Numbered from the stretch's first letter, positions 43,560 through 51,693 are shown. The stretch is DNA of 64,000 bases from JADZFO01 sp964512635 (GCA_964512635.1 CAZEJB010000014.1:1-64000), one strand, 5' to 3'. Numbers and translations: made by a program. Notes: generated by a model from the sequence alone, not told the origin.

Positions 43560-43800
43560 GACTGGCCCGGCATCTTCGCTGGGGAGCGCAGACTTTAGAC
43601 TGCATCTCTCATTCGAGCAGCCTGGAACTTCGCTGCTATCCAAATCAAATCCAACAGGAGACGCAAAGACCCTGAGGATATGGAGGTCGTCGAGCCAGTC
43701 AGGCTGAAGTTCATGTCGACATTCCTGCACTCCGTACAGCGCAGCCGAGCAGCCCTCATTAGTCGCTGTGACTCAGTGTCTCCTGTTTGCTTTTGGATTT
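43560..43800. repeat. Mosaic repeat region upstream of the LruC gene
   Basis: Contains CTGGGGAGCGCAGACTTTAG (near 43579), the same unit as the 30-base tandem at 20026-20130, and an inverted pair AATCCAACAGGAGAC (43648) / GTCTCCTGTTTGCTTTTGG (43780). The latter pair also occurs at 46750-46900. No gene is visible from 43370 to 43891. Confidence 0.75.
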
Positions 43801-43891
43801 GCTCTGCGGCACCGCGGCTCTTTGTGAATCCCAGCTTTACGCGCCGGGGCACGACGCGCGCAGGGCGCCGCGCTGCTTTTGGGAGAATTGT

Positions 43892-44262
43892 GCGAGTGGG
43901 CCATAAGCCGGGTTCTGTTTATGCGGCCATCTGTCTGGGCCGTCTGTCTCCAGACGGCTCATGCGGTATTGCGCGGGGGCCGGGCCAGCCTTGCCGCTTT
44001 CGCGGCTCCCACGTCTGCCTTGCACCAGGCGGGTTTGCCTGAGCCGGCGTGTTACCACGCCGCTGGTGAGCTCTTAACTCGCCGTTTCACCGTTGCCAGC
44101 GGACTCCCTGACCGGAATTTAGGCCTTATGGCCTAGAGCTGGCTGTTTGTTTCTGTAGCGCGTTCCATGGCCTCGCGACCTCCGGGTGTTACCCGGCGCC
44201 CTGCCCTGTGGTGCCCGGACTTTCCTCGAGGTGTTAACCCCGCGGCCGCTTGGCCCACTCGC
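43892..44262 (-). ncRNA. rnpB: RNase P RNA, bacterial type A
   Basis: The minus strand carries the universal RNase P core: GAGGAAAGTCCGGGC followed by ACCACAGGGCAGGG and TAACACCCGG near the 5' end, and ACAGAACCCGGCTTATGG near the 3' end. The first and last bases pair as helix P1 (GCGAGTGGGCC with GGCCCACTCGC), defining 44262 as the 5' end and 43892 as the 3' end, about 371 bases. It is the catalytic RNA that trims the 5' leaders of tRNAs. A TACAAT exactly 6 bases upstream fixes its transcript start and serves as a ruler for the leaderless genes. Confidence 0.96.
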
Positions 44263-44268
44263 GCAGCG

Positions 44269-44274
44269 ATTGTA
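44269..44274 (-). promoter_or_regulatory. -10 element of rnpB
   Basis: TACAAT, 6 bases before the first base of helix P1 at 44262. This is the only promoter in the window whose start site is fixed by RNA structure. Confidence 0.8.
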
Positions 44275-44293
44275 CCCGGCGGGGAGAAATGAT

Positions 44294-44522
44294 GATTGAA
44301 GATTGCTGATTGATGATTTTCATGAGCGCTGAGCATGAGCCGTCAGCATGCTGCCTGCCAGCAAAAAATTATGGGTGCGTAGAGCTCGACGTCGTTTTGG
44401 GCAAAAGGTTGATCGGAAGCAGAACGACCTCCATCCAACTCGGTACTCCGGACAATCAGCAATCAGCATTCAGCATTCAGCATAAGGCACTCAGCATAAG
44501 GCACTCAGCACTCAGCACTTCT
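44294..44522. repeat. Inverted pair of 7-base repeat arrays
   Basis: At about 44294-44356 the steps are GATTGAA, GATTGCT, GATTGAT and onward. At 44453-44522 there are ten steps of the opposite sense: CAATCAG (2), CATTCAG (2), CATAAGG, CACTCAG and so on. They bracket about 100 bases between rnpB and the TPR lipoprotein gene, running right up to the latter's stop codon. Confidence 0.85.
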
Positions 44523-44524
44523 GA

Positions 44525-44953
44525 CTACTCCCCCATCGGCGGCTCGGGGATGTGCGTCGGGTCCTGCGGCACTTCCTGGCCCAGGCCCTGCTTGCATTTG
44601 TCGCGGTAGAACTCGGCGTCGTAGCGCTCATCCTTGAAGATCGCCGGGTCGCTCTTGGTCTGTTCAAGGAACTTCTCGAAGAAGGGCAGGGCCTCTTCAA
44701 AGCGCCCCAGCTCATAAAGTGCGCGGCCCTTGCCAAGGGTGGCCATCGCGTCGTCCGGCAGCTTGGCCAGAATCGCCTCATACTCGGTCAGCGCTGTTCC
44801 CCAGTCGCCGGCGCCCTGGGCGTTCTGCGCCGCTGTGTAGTGCATCCGCGCGCTCTTTTCGCAAGAGAACAGCGCGGACACAAGGATGCAGGCCAGCAGC
44901 ACCAAAACCACGGCCTTCGGCAGCAGGCAGAAACAGCGTGTCTTGTCCGGCAT
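44525..44953 (-). CDS. Small TPR-type lipoprotein
   Basis: 142 residues. The signal peptide ends ALFSC (Cys31). The mature part has about two tetratricopeptide units: AAQNAQGAGDWGTALTEYEA and DAMATLGKGRALYELGRFEE, followed by ALPFFEKFLEQTKSDPAI. TPRs are protein-docking repeats, so this is likely an envelope scaffold or partner protein. ATG is 6 bases after TAACAT, giving a leaderless mRNA. TTGCAC stands 16 bases further upstream, a fair -35. It lies 37 bases downstream of ribF, and may also be read from there. Confidence 0.85.
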   Translation of the reverse strand: MPDKTRCFCLLPKAVVLVLLACILVSALFSCEKSARMHYTAAQNAQGAGDWGTALTEYEAILAKLPDDAMATLGKGRALYELGRFEEALPFFEKFLEQTKSDPAIFKDERYDAEFYRDKCKQGLGQEVPQDPTHIPEPPMGE

Positions 44954-44959
44954 GATGAG

Positions 44960-44965
44960 ATGTTA
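44960..44965 (-). promoter_or_regulatory. -10 element of the TPR lipoprotein (leaderless type)
   Basis: TAACAT on the minus strand, exactly 6 bases before the ATG. TTGCAC is 16 bases upstream. Confidence 0.68.
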
Positions 44966-44990
44966 GCGCGGTTGCCGGCCAGTGCAAAGC

Positions 44991-46136
44991 TCAGCGCTTG
45001 ACGAGGCAGGGAATCCCGGCGCGGTAAGCCACCGCGATGCTGTCGCTGATATCAAGCTGCATCTGGGCCCGCAGGGCCTCGCCGCTGTCAAAGTCCTGCC
45101 AGCCCCGCAGCTGCTGCAGGAAGCTCAGCTTAAGCTCGCGGCCGTATAGATCACCGTCGAAGCCAATCAGATGCGCTTCAAGCACCTGGCCTGCGGCCTG
45201 TGCCGCCGGGCGGTCACTTTCAAGCAGTAGCGGCTCAATCAGGCCTTTAAGCGCGCCTGCCGGCCCGGCCGGGACCGCTTCCCGCTCCAGGACTGTCTGG
45301 CAGGCCAGCACAGTGCTCATCAGGCACAGCGCCGCCGGAAAGCAGCCGCCGTCCAGTTCAGCCAGCCCGGCATAGACACCGCCGGGTGGCGTTAGCTTGT
45401 CGGCAGGCAGGTATACATTTGCGGTGGGGATGCCCAGCACTTCGCGGCCCTTGCCCTTGCCATGCTCGACCAGTCCCAGCGAAAAAAAGCGGTAGCCCAG
45501 CAGGGCCTTGGCGCCGTCAAGATCGCCACGGACCAGCATCTGGCGGATGCGGCTGCTCTTGACATGCTGGCCGAGGGCATCAAAGGGTTCCACCAGATGG
45601 CAGTCGATTGCCAGCCGCTGCGCCAAAAGCTGACAGCCGGCCTGGCCCCCGACCATGTCGTTGCCAAGGCTGGTGTCATAACCCAGCACTATGCCCGCCA
45701 GGCCCGCAGGAGAGCCGCCGCTGCGCAAGGCGGTATCCAGCCCCTGCAGCCACTGCTCGGCGCTCTGGCCGGCCGTGGCAGGACCGTAATCCAGGATCAG
45801 CACCGCATCCAGGTCAAGCTGGCTCAGCAGGTGCAGTTTCTCTTCAGGGGTGTTCAGGTAATGCCAGTTCGGGAAGTTCTCGCTGCGGGCGCTTTCGCCG
45901 GCAGCATCAAGGCGGTGGAAATTCTTGGGAGAGTTAGAAAAAGTAATCGCCAGGCTCAGGGCGTCGGTCGGGGAGGAGCTGCAAAGCTGGGCGCATCGTC
46001 GCAGCTGCTCAATCAGATGTCGGTGACCCCGGTGTACGCCGTCGAAGAAGCCGACGGTGATATACACCGGGCGGCGCATCTCGGCAGCCCAGTGCGAAAG
46101 CTCCATCATGTTGCGCAAGACGCGCGTTGTTGGCAC
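44991..46136 (-). CDS. ribF: Bifunctional riboflavin kinase/FMN adenylyltransferase
   Basis: 381 residues. The N-terminal nucleotidyltransferase has VGFFDGVHRGHRHLIEQL (the HxGH-like signature). SSRIRQMLVRGDLDGAKALL and GRPSxGIPTANV-like GIPTANVYLPADKLTPPGGV mark the start of the C-terminal kinase, ending QLRGWQDFDSGEALRAQM. It makes FMN and FAD from riboflavin and ATP, cofactors needed by EtfAB and the FAD oxidoreductase in this window. The GTG start is 6 bases after TATTCT, consistent with a leaderless mRNA. It is longer than usual (about 310), mainly through loops in the first domain. Confidence 0.94.
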   Translation of the reverse strand: MPTTRVLRNMMELSHWAAEMRRPVYITVGFFDGVHRGHRHLIEQLRRCAQLCSSSPTDALSLAITFSNSPKNFHRLDAAGESARSENFPNWHYLNTPEEKLHLLSQLDLDAVLILDYGPATAGQSAEQWLQGLDTALRSGGSPAGLAGIVLGYDTSLGNDMVGGQAGCQLLAQRLAIDCHLVEPFDALGQHVKSSRIRQMLVRGDLDGAKALLGYRFFSLGLVEHGKGKGREVLGIPTANVYLPADKLTPPGGVYAGLAELDGGCFPAALCLMSTVLACQTVLEREAVPAGPAGALKGLIEPLLLESDRPAAQAAGQVLEAHLIGFDGDLYGRELKLSFLQQLRGWQDFDSGEALRAQMQLDISDSIAVAYRAGIPCLVKR

Positions 46137-46142
46137 AGGTGA

Positions 46143-46148
46143 AGAATA
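46143..46148 (-). promoter_or_regulatory. -10 element of ribF (leaderless type)
   Basis: TATTCT on the minus strand, exactly 6 bases before the GTG at 46136. Confidence 0.65.
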
Positions 46149-46215
46149 GCAGAAATGAGTCGGGGTTCTGGGGTTTTGCCCCGGGCCAGCCTGACTGGTG
46201 GACTGCCTCGTGCAG

Positions 46216-46710
46216 CTACTTAAACTTGCGCTGGTTGTCGCGCTCGATGTCGCGCTCCTTGATGCTCTCGCGCTTGTCGTAGTGCTTCTTGCCCTGGACC
46301 AGCGCGATCAGCACCTTGACGTTTCCGCGCACGAAGTAGGCCTTCAATGGAATGATGGTCAGACCTTTCTCGATCACCTTGCGGCGCAGCTTGCGCAGCT
46401 CTTCGCGGTGCAGCAGCAGCTTGCGCTTGCGCAGCGGCTCGGGCTGCTTCTCGTGGGTGCTGGCCTGCGGGTAGGGGGGGATATTGGAGCCGACCAGCCA
46501 AAGCTCCCGGGGCTCGCCGTCCTTCGGAGAGTTGAACTCGGCGTAGGCATCGGACAGCGTGAAGCCGCCACGCCGCACCATCTTGACCTCGCAGCCGCTC
46601 AGGACGATGCCGGCCTCGAACTCCTCGAGGATCGCATAGTCGTGATAGGCCTTGCGGTTGCTGATGGTGGGATGGCCGACGCCGCCCTCGTCTTTACCCT
46701 TCTTCGCCAC
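46216..46710 (-). CDS. smpB: SsrA-binding protein SmpB
   Basis: 164 residues from GTG 46710. NRKAYHDYAILEEFEAGIVL and SGCEVKMVRRGGFTLSDAY give the OB-type core that binds the tRNA-like part of tmRNA. RKLLLHREELRKLRRKV and TIIPLKAYFVRGNVKVLIAL continue the fold, and the basic tail KHYDKRESIKERD enters the ribosome channel. SmpB with tmRNA rescues stalled ribosomes; ssrA is not in the window. A consensus TATAAT lies 9 bases before the GTG. The longer frame to 46989 is repeat DNA and lacks similarity. Confidence 0.96.
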   Translation of the reverse strand: MAKKGKDEGGVGHPTISNRKAYHDYAILEEFEAGIVLSGCEVKMVRRGGFTLSDAYAEFNSPKDGEPRELWLVGSNIPPYPQASTHEKQPEPLRKRKLLLHREELRKLRRKVIEKGLTIIPLKAYFVRGNVKVLIALVQGKKHYDKRESIKERDIERDNQRKFK

Positions 46711-46719
46711 GGGTGGAGG

Positions 46720-46725
46720 ATTATA
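46720..46725 (-). promoter_or_regulatory. -10 element of smpB
   Basis: TATAAT on the minus strand, 9 bases before GTG 46710. Confidence 0.65.
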
Positions 46726-46749
46726 TCCGGGCCGGGGCAGCGAACATTC

Positions 46750-46900
46750 AAATCCAACAGGAGACACAGAGGCGCAGAGAACTTTGAGGGCTGCACGCCT
46801 CCGAAGACCGAAGAGATGAATTTGAGACCTGCTCAGATCGGCAGGGAATTTGGCGCCCTCCATCCTCTCAGTGTCTCGGTGCCTCCTGTTGGTTTTCTTG
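46750..46900. repeat. Inverted pair of AATCCAACAGGAGAC-type repeats
   Basis: AATCCAACAGGAGACACAGA near 46750 faces GTCTCGGTGCCTCCTGTTGG near 46874. The pair shares its ends with the one at 43648-43800 and occupies the whole smpB upstream region. Confidence 0.8.
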
Positions 46901-46901
46901 A

Positions 46902-47123
46902 CTAGACTCGGCCTCTGAATACAGCAGTTATCCAGCTCAGCATTCCAACAACTGGAGCAAGGACCACTATAAATAGTACGGTCAGCCATACCGGGTCCGT
47001 GTCCAGGTCACCCTGGAAGTACATGGCCGCGTCAAAGATGCTCATGATCAGGGCTACGCCAATCACGGCGACGATGACGTGATCCTTGGGCTCCGAGCCA
47101 AATGAGTTTCGAGGCCTGCTCAT
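46902..47123 (-). CDS. Small two-helix membrane protein
   Basis: 73 residues. A charged start (SRPRNSFGSEPKDH) leads to helix 1 (VIVAVIGVALIMSIFDAAMYF), a short acidic loop (QGDLDTDP) and helix 2 (VWLTVLFIVVLAPVVGMLSW), ending in basic residues. Both ends should be cytosolic. I recognise no family. TACAAT is 8 bases before ATG, and AAAAGG lies between. It is transcribed away from the ABC transporter gene. Base composition and codon use fit the neighbours, so it is likely a real gene. Confidence 0.75.
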   Translation of the reverse strand: MSRPRNSFGSEPKDHVIVAVIGVALIMSIFDAAMYFQGDLDTDPVWLTVLFIVVLAPVVGMLSWITAVFRGRV

Positions 47124-47131
47124 CCTTTTGA

Positions 47132-47137
47132 ATTGTA
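47132..47137 (-). promoter_or_regulatory. -10 element of the small membrane protein
   Basis: TACAAT on the minus strand, 8 bases before ATG 47123. Confidence 0.55.
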
Positions 47138-47151
47138 AGTGGCGCTGCCTG

Positions 47152-47157
47152 TAGAAT
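47152..47157 (+). promoter_or_regulatory. -10 element of the transporter substrate-binding protein
   Basis: TAGAAT, 26 bases before ATG 47184. The leader contains an AGGGAG ribosome-binding site, so this gene is the contrast case to the leaderless ones. Confidence 0.55.
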
Positions 47158-47183
47158 CCTACTCTTCACGCAGGGAGACTCAA

Positions 47184-48851
47184 ATGAACAAGCTCATCCA
47201 ACTCGGATTCCTGGCACTGATCGCTTTGGCACTGGCCGGCTGCCCGGCGCCGCCAAAGGACACGGGCAATTCCGGCGCTACGGGCAGCCCGACCGGCAGC
47301 GATACCGCCAGCGCCGACCGCCCCAGCGAGTACCGCTGGCCGCTGCCTGCCGACCCGATGGGCCTCGACCCGCTCAAGGTGACCGATACGGTAAGCGACA
47401 CCGTCGCCCGGCGTATGTTCAACGGCCTGGTACGCTTCAGCCCCGAGGGCAAAGTGGTGGGTGACGCTGCAGAGAAGTGGGAGATCAGCCCCGACGGCCT
47501 CGTCTATACCTTTGCTTTGCGCAGCAAGGATGGCCAGCCCGCGCTGAAGTTCCACAACGGCGAGGTCCTGGATGCTGCAGCATTCCAATACAGCTTCAAG
47601 CGCGTGCTGGATCCCGCCAACGAATGTGAGCGCGCCAACCTGCTGGAGTATGTTGCCGGCTCGGCTGACTTTGCCAGCGGCAAAGCTCCCGAAGTTGCCG
47701 GGCTTGAGGTCGTTGACCCGCTGACCTTTAAGATCACCTTGACCAAGGCCTACGCGCCCTTCCTCGACGCCCTGTGCCTGATGAGCCTCTGCGCAGTGCC
47801 GCCGCAGGCGGCGCAGGCCGCAGGCAAGGACTTCGGCGACAACCCGATCGGATCAGGGCCCTACAAGTTCGACTCCTGGGAACGCGAGCAGCGCATCGTG
47901 CTTAAGGCGAACCCCGACTACTGGGCTGGCAAGCCGGCGATCGAGACCCTCATCTTCCGCGTGATCAAGGATGAAAACACCCGCTTTGAGGAGTTCAAGG
48001 CCGGCTCGCTTGAGCACTGCGACATCCCGCCGAGCAAGATCAGCGAGGTCAACGGCGACCCCAAGCTGAAGGCGATGATCCAGGGCGCCCCGGCGATGGA
48101 CAAATACAGCTATGCCTTCAACTGCGAGAAAGCGCCGTTCAAGGACAACACAGCCCTTCGCCAGGCCTTCAACTATGCCGTCGACAAAAAGAACATCGTC
48201 AACAACATTTGGGGTGGCCTGGTCACCGAGCAGAAAACGATCGTCCCGGCGGGCATGTTCTACTTCATGGGCGATTCCGCGGGCTATCCATATGATGTTG
48301 AGAAGGCCAAGAGCCTGCTGGAACAGGCCGGCTATCCGGGAGGGCAGGGCCTGCCCGATCTCGTGCTCAATGTCGACCTTGCTCCGACCAATAAGCTCGT
48401 GGCCGAAGCGGTCCAGGAGGATCTGAGCAAAATCGGCGTCAATGTTCGGATTGAGACCACCGACTGGGGGCCCTTCCTGGACAAAATCTATGCTGGCGAC
48501 AGCCTGTTCCACCAGAGCACATGGCTGACGGACTACCCGGATCCGGACAACTGGCTGTTCCAGCTCCTCGACAGCTCCAACTTTGGCGGCAAGGGCAATA
48601 CCTCGCGCTGGTCCAACAGCGAGTTTGACAGCCTGGTGCGCGCGGCCCAGGTTGAGCTGGATGAGGCCCGCCGCGCCGAGTTGTATGGCAAGGCCGAGAA
48701 GATTGCGCTGGACGAGGCGCCCTGGCTGCTGCTGTACTGGAAGAACAGCTCAACCCTGGTCCAGCCCTATGTTCAGGACCTGACGGTGACCCAGTTCGAC
48801 CGCACGCCGCAGCTCGGCGGCAGCTGGATCGAGAAGGTGAGCCTGAAGTAG
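47184..48851 (+). CDS. Peptide ABC transporter substrate-binding lipoprotein (SBP_bac_5)
   Basis: 555 residues from ATG 47184, with AGGGAG 7 bases upstream. The signal peptide ends LALAGC (Cys20). The family 5 pattern is complete: WPLPADPMGLDPLKVTDTVS at the N-terminus, LKFHNGEVLDAAAFQYSFKR, DNPIGSGPYKFDSWEREQ, LVLNVDLAPTNKLVAEAVQE and FHQSTWLTDYPDPDNWLFQL. Such lipoproteins bind oligopeptides, dipeptides or nickel and deliver them to the permeases. The two permease genes lie 0.8 kb downstream, separated by a RAYT unit. No ATPase gene follows, so the ATPases must be elsewhere. Confidence 0.95.
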   Translation: MNKLIQLGFLALIALALAGCPAPPKDTGNSGATGSPTGSDTASADRPSEYRWPLPADPMGLDPLKVTDTVSDTVARRMFNGLVRFSPEGKVVGDAAEKWEISPDGLVYTFALRSKDGQPALKFHNGEVLDAAAFQYSFKRVLDPANECERANLLEYVAGSADFASGKAPEVAGLEVVDPLTFKITLTKAYAPFLDALCLMSLCAVPPQAAQAAGKDFGDNPIGSGPYKFDSWEREQRIVLKANPDYWAGKPAIETLIFRVIKDENTRFEEFKAGSLEHCDIPPSKISEVNGDPKLKAMIQGAPAMDKYSYAFNCEKAPFKDNTALRQAFNYAVDKKNIVNNIWGGLVTEQKTIVPAGMFYFMGDSAGYPYDVEKAKSLLEQAGYPGGQGLPDLVLNVDLAPTNKLVAEAVQEDLSKIGVNVRIETTDWGPFLDKIYAGDSLFHQSTWLTDYPDPDNWLFQLLDSSNFGGKGNTSRWSNSEFDSLVRAAQVELDEARRAELYGKAEKIALDEAPWLLLYWKNSSTLVQPYVQDLTVTQFDRTPQLGGSWIEKVSLK

Positions 48852-48910
48852 CGCCGTCCTTCGAGGCGGCGGAGGGATGGCAAGGCGTAAATGGCCAATT
48901 GCTTTTGTTT

Positions 48911-49540
48911 TGTAGGGGCGGGGTAGTATCCCCGCCCCGGTGGAGCCTGCTAGCAGCTGACTAAAGCAGTCCCTGGCGCTTGAGGTGCCAGCGCAGCGGG
49001 TTGCTGACCACATACTGGCGATGGAACTCAAGGTCCTTTTCGCCGTCAAGAGAGCTATCCCAAAACCCTGGTTGCCAGAATTGCCCATCGTAAGGTGGCC
49101 AGCCAAGCTCCCTGACACCAACTCCGTACTGCTTCGTACTGTGGCGCTTGAAGTTACCGATTACGGCTGACAAGTCGGGGCGCTGAGGGAAAACCTCAAG
49201 ATGTGGATGCGTGAGTCGGGTTTCGACAATGCCAAGCACTGCATGGAAGTGGTCAGGCATGACAATGTGACAGTCAAGAACCAGTCCCGGATTATGTTCT
49301 GGCATGGCCAGCCAGATCTCCTCGATTTTCCTGCCGATTGCGTTGAGCTCCAGGCTTCCTTCTACAATTCGTCCAAACAGTGGCCTGCGCTCTGCCAGGC
49401 AGACTGTCACGAAGTAGTTGCCACGCGTGTAATCTATGCGAGGGTCACGCATCGAGTTGCGGCTGCGATAGTCCCTAGGATCTTCAGGCATCGTGCATTG
49501 TAGCCAACAGCCGGGCGGGGATGCTACCCCGCCCCTACAA
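48911..49540 (-). mobile_element. REP-RAYT-REP unit 1 in the oligopeptide transporter operon
   Basis: A RAYT gene is bracketed by inverted palindromes. The left is TGTAGGGGCGGGGTAGTATC (48911-48938); the right is its inverted partner ending GCCCCTACAA (49513-49540), differing only in the loop. It splits the transporter genes. Confidence 0.88.
48961..49491 (-). CDS. REP-associated tyrosine transposase (RAYT)
   Basis: 176 residues from ATG 49491. YFVTVCLAERRPLFG at the N-terminus, then LDCHIVMPDHFHAVLGI with the HUH histidines (H-F-H), then VIGNFKRHSTKQ, WQPGFWDSSLD and YVVSNPLRW carrying the catalytic tyrosine. This is the Y1 transposase pattern of the RAYT/TnpA-REP subfamily of the IS200/IS605 superfamily, which nicks single-stranded REP palindromes. 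All key residues are present, so it may be active. TACAAT lies 5 bases before the ATG. It is transcribed against the surrounding transporter genes. Confidence 0.93.
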   Translation of the reverse strand: MPEDPRDYRSRNSMRDPRIDYTRGNYFVTVCLAERRPLFGRIVEGSLELNAIGRKIEEIWLAMPEHNPGLVLDCHIVMPDHFHAVLGIVETRLTHPHLEVFPQRPDLSAVIGNFKRHSTKQYGVGVRELGWPPYDGQFWQPGFWDSSLDGEKDLEFHRQYVVSNPLRWHLKRQGLL

Positions 49541-49668
49541 GAAGATAAAGTGGGCTCTTGCTGTGCAAGCAGCCCGGAGATCCGCGCCAAGAGCAATGTC
49601 GCCCGAAAGAAGCGTGGGTCGCTGGCCAGGATTCTTCAACTCCCAGCGATATGCTTCGACCAACCTAA

Positions 49669-49674
49669 TACAAT
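49669..49674 (+). promoter_or_regulatory. -10 element of the dppB-like permease (leaderless type)
   Basis: TACAAT, 7 bases before TTG 49682. Confidence 0.6.
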
Positions 49675-49681
49675 AGGCGCC

Positions 49682-50779
49682 TTGTCGGACAGACCCACAG
49701 TTGACCCGCCGGGAAGCGGGAATACGGGACAAAGTCCCGCGCTCCAACCTGAGCAGCCGGCCGGCTCGCCGCGGCGACTGCGTCTCCCGCCCCTGCTCGC
49801 CTTCGTGCTGAGGCGGCTGCTGCTGTCGATCCCGGTGCTCTTTGGTGTGACCTTCATATGCTATGGCATCCTGTCCGCCGCACCCGGTGACCCGGTGCGG
49901 ATCATCATGGGCCAGCACTATGACCCGGTCATTGCCGAACAGATCCGCAAAAGCTGGGGCCTTGACCAGCCCTGGCTGGTCCAGTACAGCCGCTTCCTCT
50001 GGCGCACGGCCCACGGCGATCTGGGACACAGCTATGCCAAGCGCACAGCGGTCGGTCCGTTTATCCTGGATAAGTTCGGCAACACCCTGCAGCTCACGCT
50101 GGTAGCTATGACGATCGCCATCGTGTTTGGCATGTCCGCGGGGATCGTCTCAGCGGCCTGGCCGCGCAGTCCGGCGGACGCCGCACTGATGATCCTCGCC
50201 GTGGCCGGCATTTCTATTCCGGTCTTCTGGCTTGGCATGTTGCTGCAGGTTAGCTTCGCCGCCAAACTTGGATGGCTGCCGGTCAGTGATATGAGCTACA
50301 GCGGCGACCTGACGACGCTCTGGAAGAGCAGCGGATCTTATCCAGCCTTCTGGTGGCAGGCCTACGGGCGCTACTTCGTGCTGCCGGGCCTGACGCTGGG
50401 CACCGTGCCGATGGCGATCATCGCGCGGCTGACGCGCTCCAGCATGCTGGAGGTGCTCAATCAGGACTACATCCGCACCGCGCGGGCCAAGGGGCTGTCC
50501 TGGCCGCGGGTCGTGCTTACCCACGCCCTGCCCAACGCGCTGATCCCGGTGATCACCGTGATCGGCAACAACTTCGCGGCGCTGTTGACCGGCGCCGTGC
50601 TGACCGAGACAGTGTTTGCCTGGCCTGGCCTCGGGCGCGTGATGGTCGAGGCGATCAGCCAGTTTGACTACCCGGTGGTCATGGGCGGCGTGATCCTGAT
50701 GGCCTGCGTCTTCGTGCTGATCAACCTGCTCGTAGACATCACCTACGGCCTGATCGACCCACGCGTGAGGGCCGCCTGA
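49682..50779 (+). CDS. Peptide ABC transporter permease, DppB type
   Basis: 365 residues from TTG 49682; conserved family sequence begins at GTG 49805 (FVLRRLLLSIPVLFGVTF), which is the alternative start. LLSIPVLFGVTFICYGILSAAPGDP and PWLVQYSRFLWR are typical DppB N-terminal sequence; the EAA loop for ATPase docking is IRTARAKGLSWPRVVLTHAL, and LTGAVLTETVFAWPGLGRVM is the standard C-terminal motif. It has six membrane helices. The TTG start is supported by TACAAT 7 bases upstream. Between TTG and GTG there is a GGGACAAAGTCCC REP palindrome (49720-49747), so the extra 40 N-terminal residues are partly repeat-coded. Confidence 0.92.
   Translation: MSDRPTVDPPGSGNTGQSPALQPEQPAGSPRRLRLPPLLAFVLRRLLLSIPVLFGVTFICYGILSAAPGDPVRIIMGQHYDPVIAEQIRKSWGLDQPWLVQYSRFLWRTAHGDLGHSYAKRTAVGPFILDKFGNTLQLTLVAMTIAIVFGMSAGIVSAAWPRSPADAALMILAVAGISIPVFWLGMLLQVSFAAKLGWLPVSDMSYSGDLTTLWKSSGSYPAFWWQAYGRYFVLPGLTLGTVPMAIIARLTRSSMLEVLNQDYIRTARAKGLSWPRVVLTHALPNALIPVITVIGNNFAALLTGAVLTETVFAWPGLGRVMVEAISQFDYPVVMGGVILMACVFVLINLLVDITYGLIDPRVRAA
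49720..49747. repeat. REP-like palindrome in the permease N-terminal region
   Basis: GAATACGGGACAAAGTCCCG followed by CGCTCC, a minus-sense unit of the GAGCGCGGGAC family also found at 55743 and 56071. It lies inside the frame read from TTG 49682. Confidence 0.85.
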
Positions 50780-51693
50780 TGCAGCTGATCGCACGCCTGT
50801 GGAAGAACCCGCTGACCGCTCTGGGAATGGTGCTGGTTGCGGCGGCTATCACGGCCGCAGTGCTGTGCCCCTGGCTGTCGCCCTTTGACCCGACCAGCCA
50901 GTTCCGGGGCTATCAGTTCAAGCCGCCCGGAAGCAGGTTCACAGAAGAAGACCGCCAGACGGAGCAGGGGGAGGGTGGCAAGGCCGGCAGCAGCTTCGCC
51001 ATGGGTACAGACATCCACGGGCGCGACGTGCTCAGCCGCGTACTGTATGGCGCGCGCATCAGCATGCTGGTCGGCGTTGTCGCCACGCTGCTGAACCTGC
51101 TGATCGGCGTGGCCATCGGCATCCTTGCCGGGTTCTACGGCGGCTGGCTGGATAGCCTGCTCATGCGCGTTACCGACACTTTCTTTGCCTTTCCCGGAAC
51201 GCTGTTGGCGATCATCATCCTGGCAACTTTGAGCGCCAGCCTGGGGGACAGCTATGACCCCGGCATGCTGGGGCTCTTCCTGGCGCTCGGGCTGACCGGC
51301 TGGACCGGCATCGCGCGCGTCATCCGGGGCACGGTGCTGTCGCTGAAAGAGCGCGAGTTCGTTGAGGCCGCCCGGGCCATCGGCTGCCGTGACCTGCGCA
51401 TCATGCTGGTCCACATCCTGCCAAACTGCATGGCGCCGGTGATTGTGCTGGGGACCATGCAGGTTGCTTACAACATCCTGAGCGAAGCGGGGCTGAGCTT
51501 TCTGGGGCTTGGTGTGCAGGCTCCGGCGGCAAGCTGGGGCGGCATGCTGGCCGATGCACGGCCCTTCTTCAAGGAGAACTGGTGGTGGGGGCTTTTCCCC
51601 GGGCTGGCGCTTGGACTGGCCGTGTTGGGCTTCAATCTCTTCGGAGATGGCCTCAGGGACGTGCTTGATCCGCGCTTGCGGGCACGCAGCTAG
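50779..51693 (+). CDS. Peptide ABC transporter permease, DppC type
   Basis: 304 residues; the ATG overlaps the TGA of the preceding permease (TGATG), so the two are translationally coupled. WKNPLTALGMVLVAAAI opens the first helix, and GTDIHGRDVLSRVLYGARIS is the periplasmic DppC signature. Helices follow, and VEAARAIGCRDLRIMLVHIL carries the ATPase-docking EAA loop, followed by ILSEAGLSFLGLGVQAPAAS. With the DppB-like partner it forms the membrane channel for peptides. The C-terminus FGDGLRDVLDPRLRAR is normal. No ATPase gene follows; a STAS gene on the other strand comes next. Confidence 0.95.
   Translation: MQLIARLWKNPLTALGMVLVAAAITAAVLCPWLSPFDPTSQFRGYQFKPPGSRFTEEDRQTEQGEGGKAGSSFAMGTDIHGRDVLSRVLYGARISMLVGVVATLLNLLIGVAIGILAGFYGGWLDSLLMRVTDTFFAFPGTLLAIIILATLSASLGDSYDPGMLGLFLALGLTGWTGIARVIRGTVLSLKEREFVEAARAIGCRDLRIMLVHILPNCMAPVIVLGTMQVAYNILSEAGLSFLGLGVQAPAASWGGMLADARPFFKENWWWGLFPGLALGLAVLGFNLFGDGLRDVLDPRLRARS

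Noticed and set aside
46711..46989. Longer smpB frame
   Set aside because: The added codons are an inverted repeat pair; SmpB similarity starts at GTG 46710, next to TATAAT.
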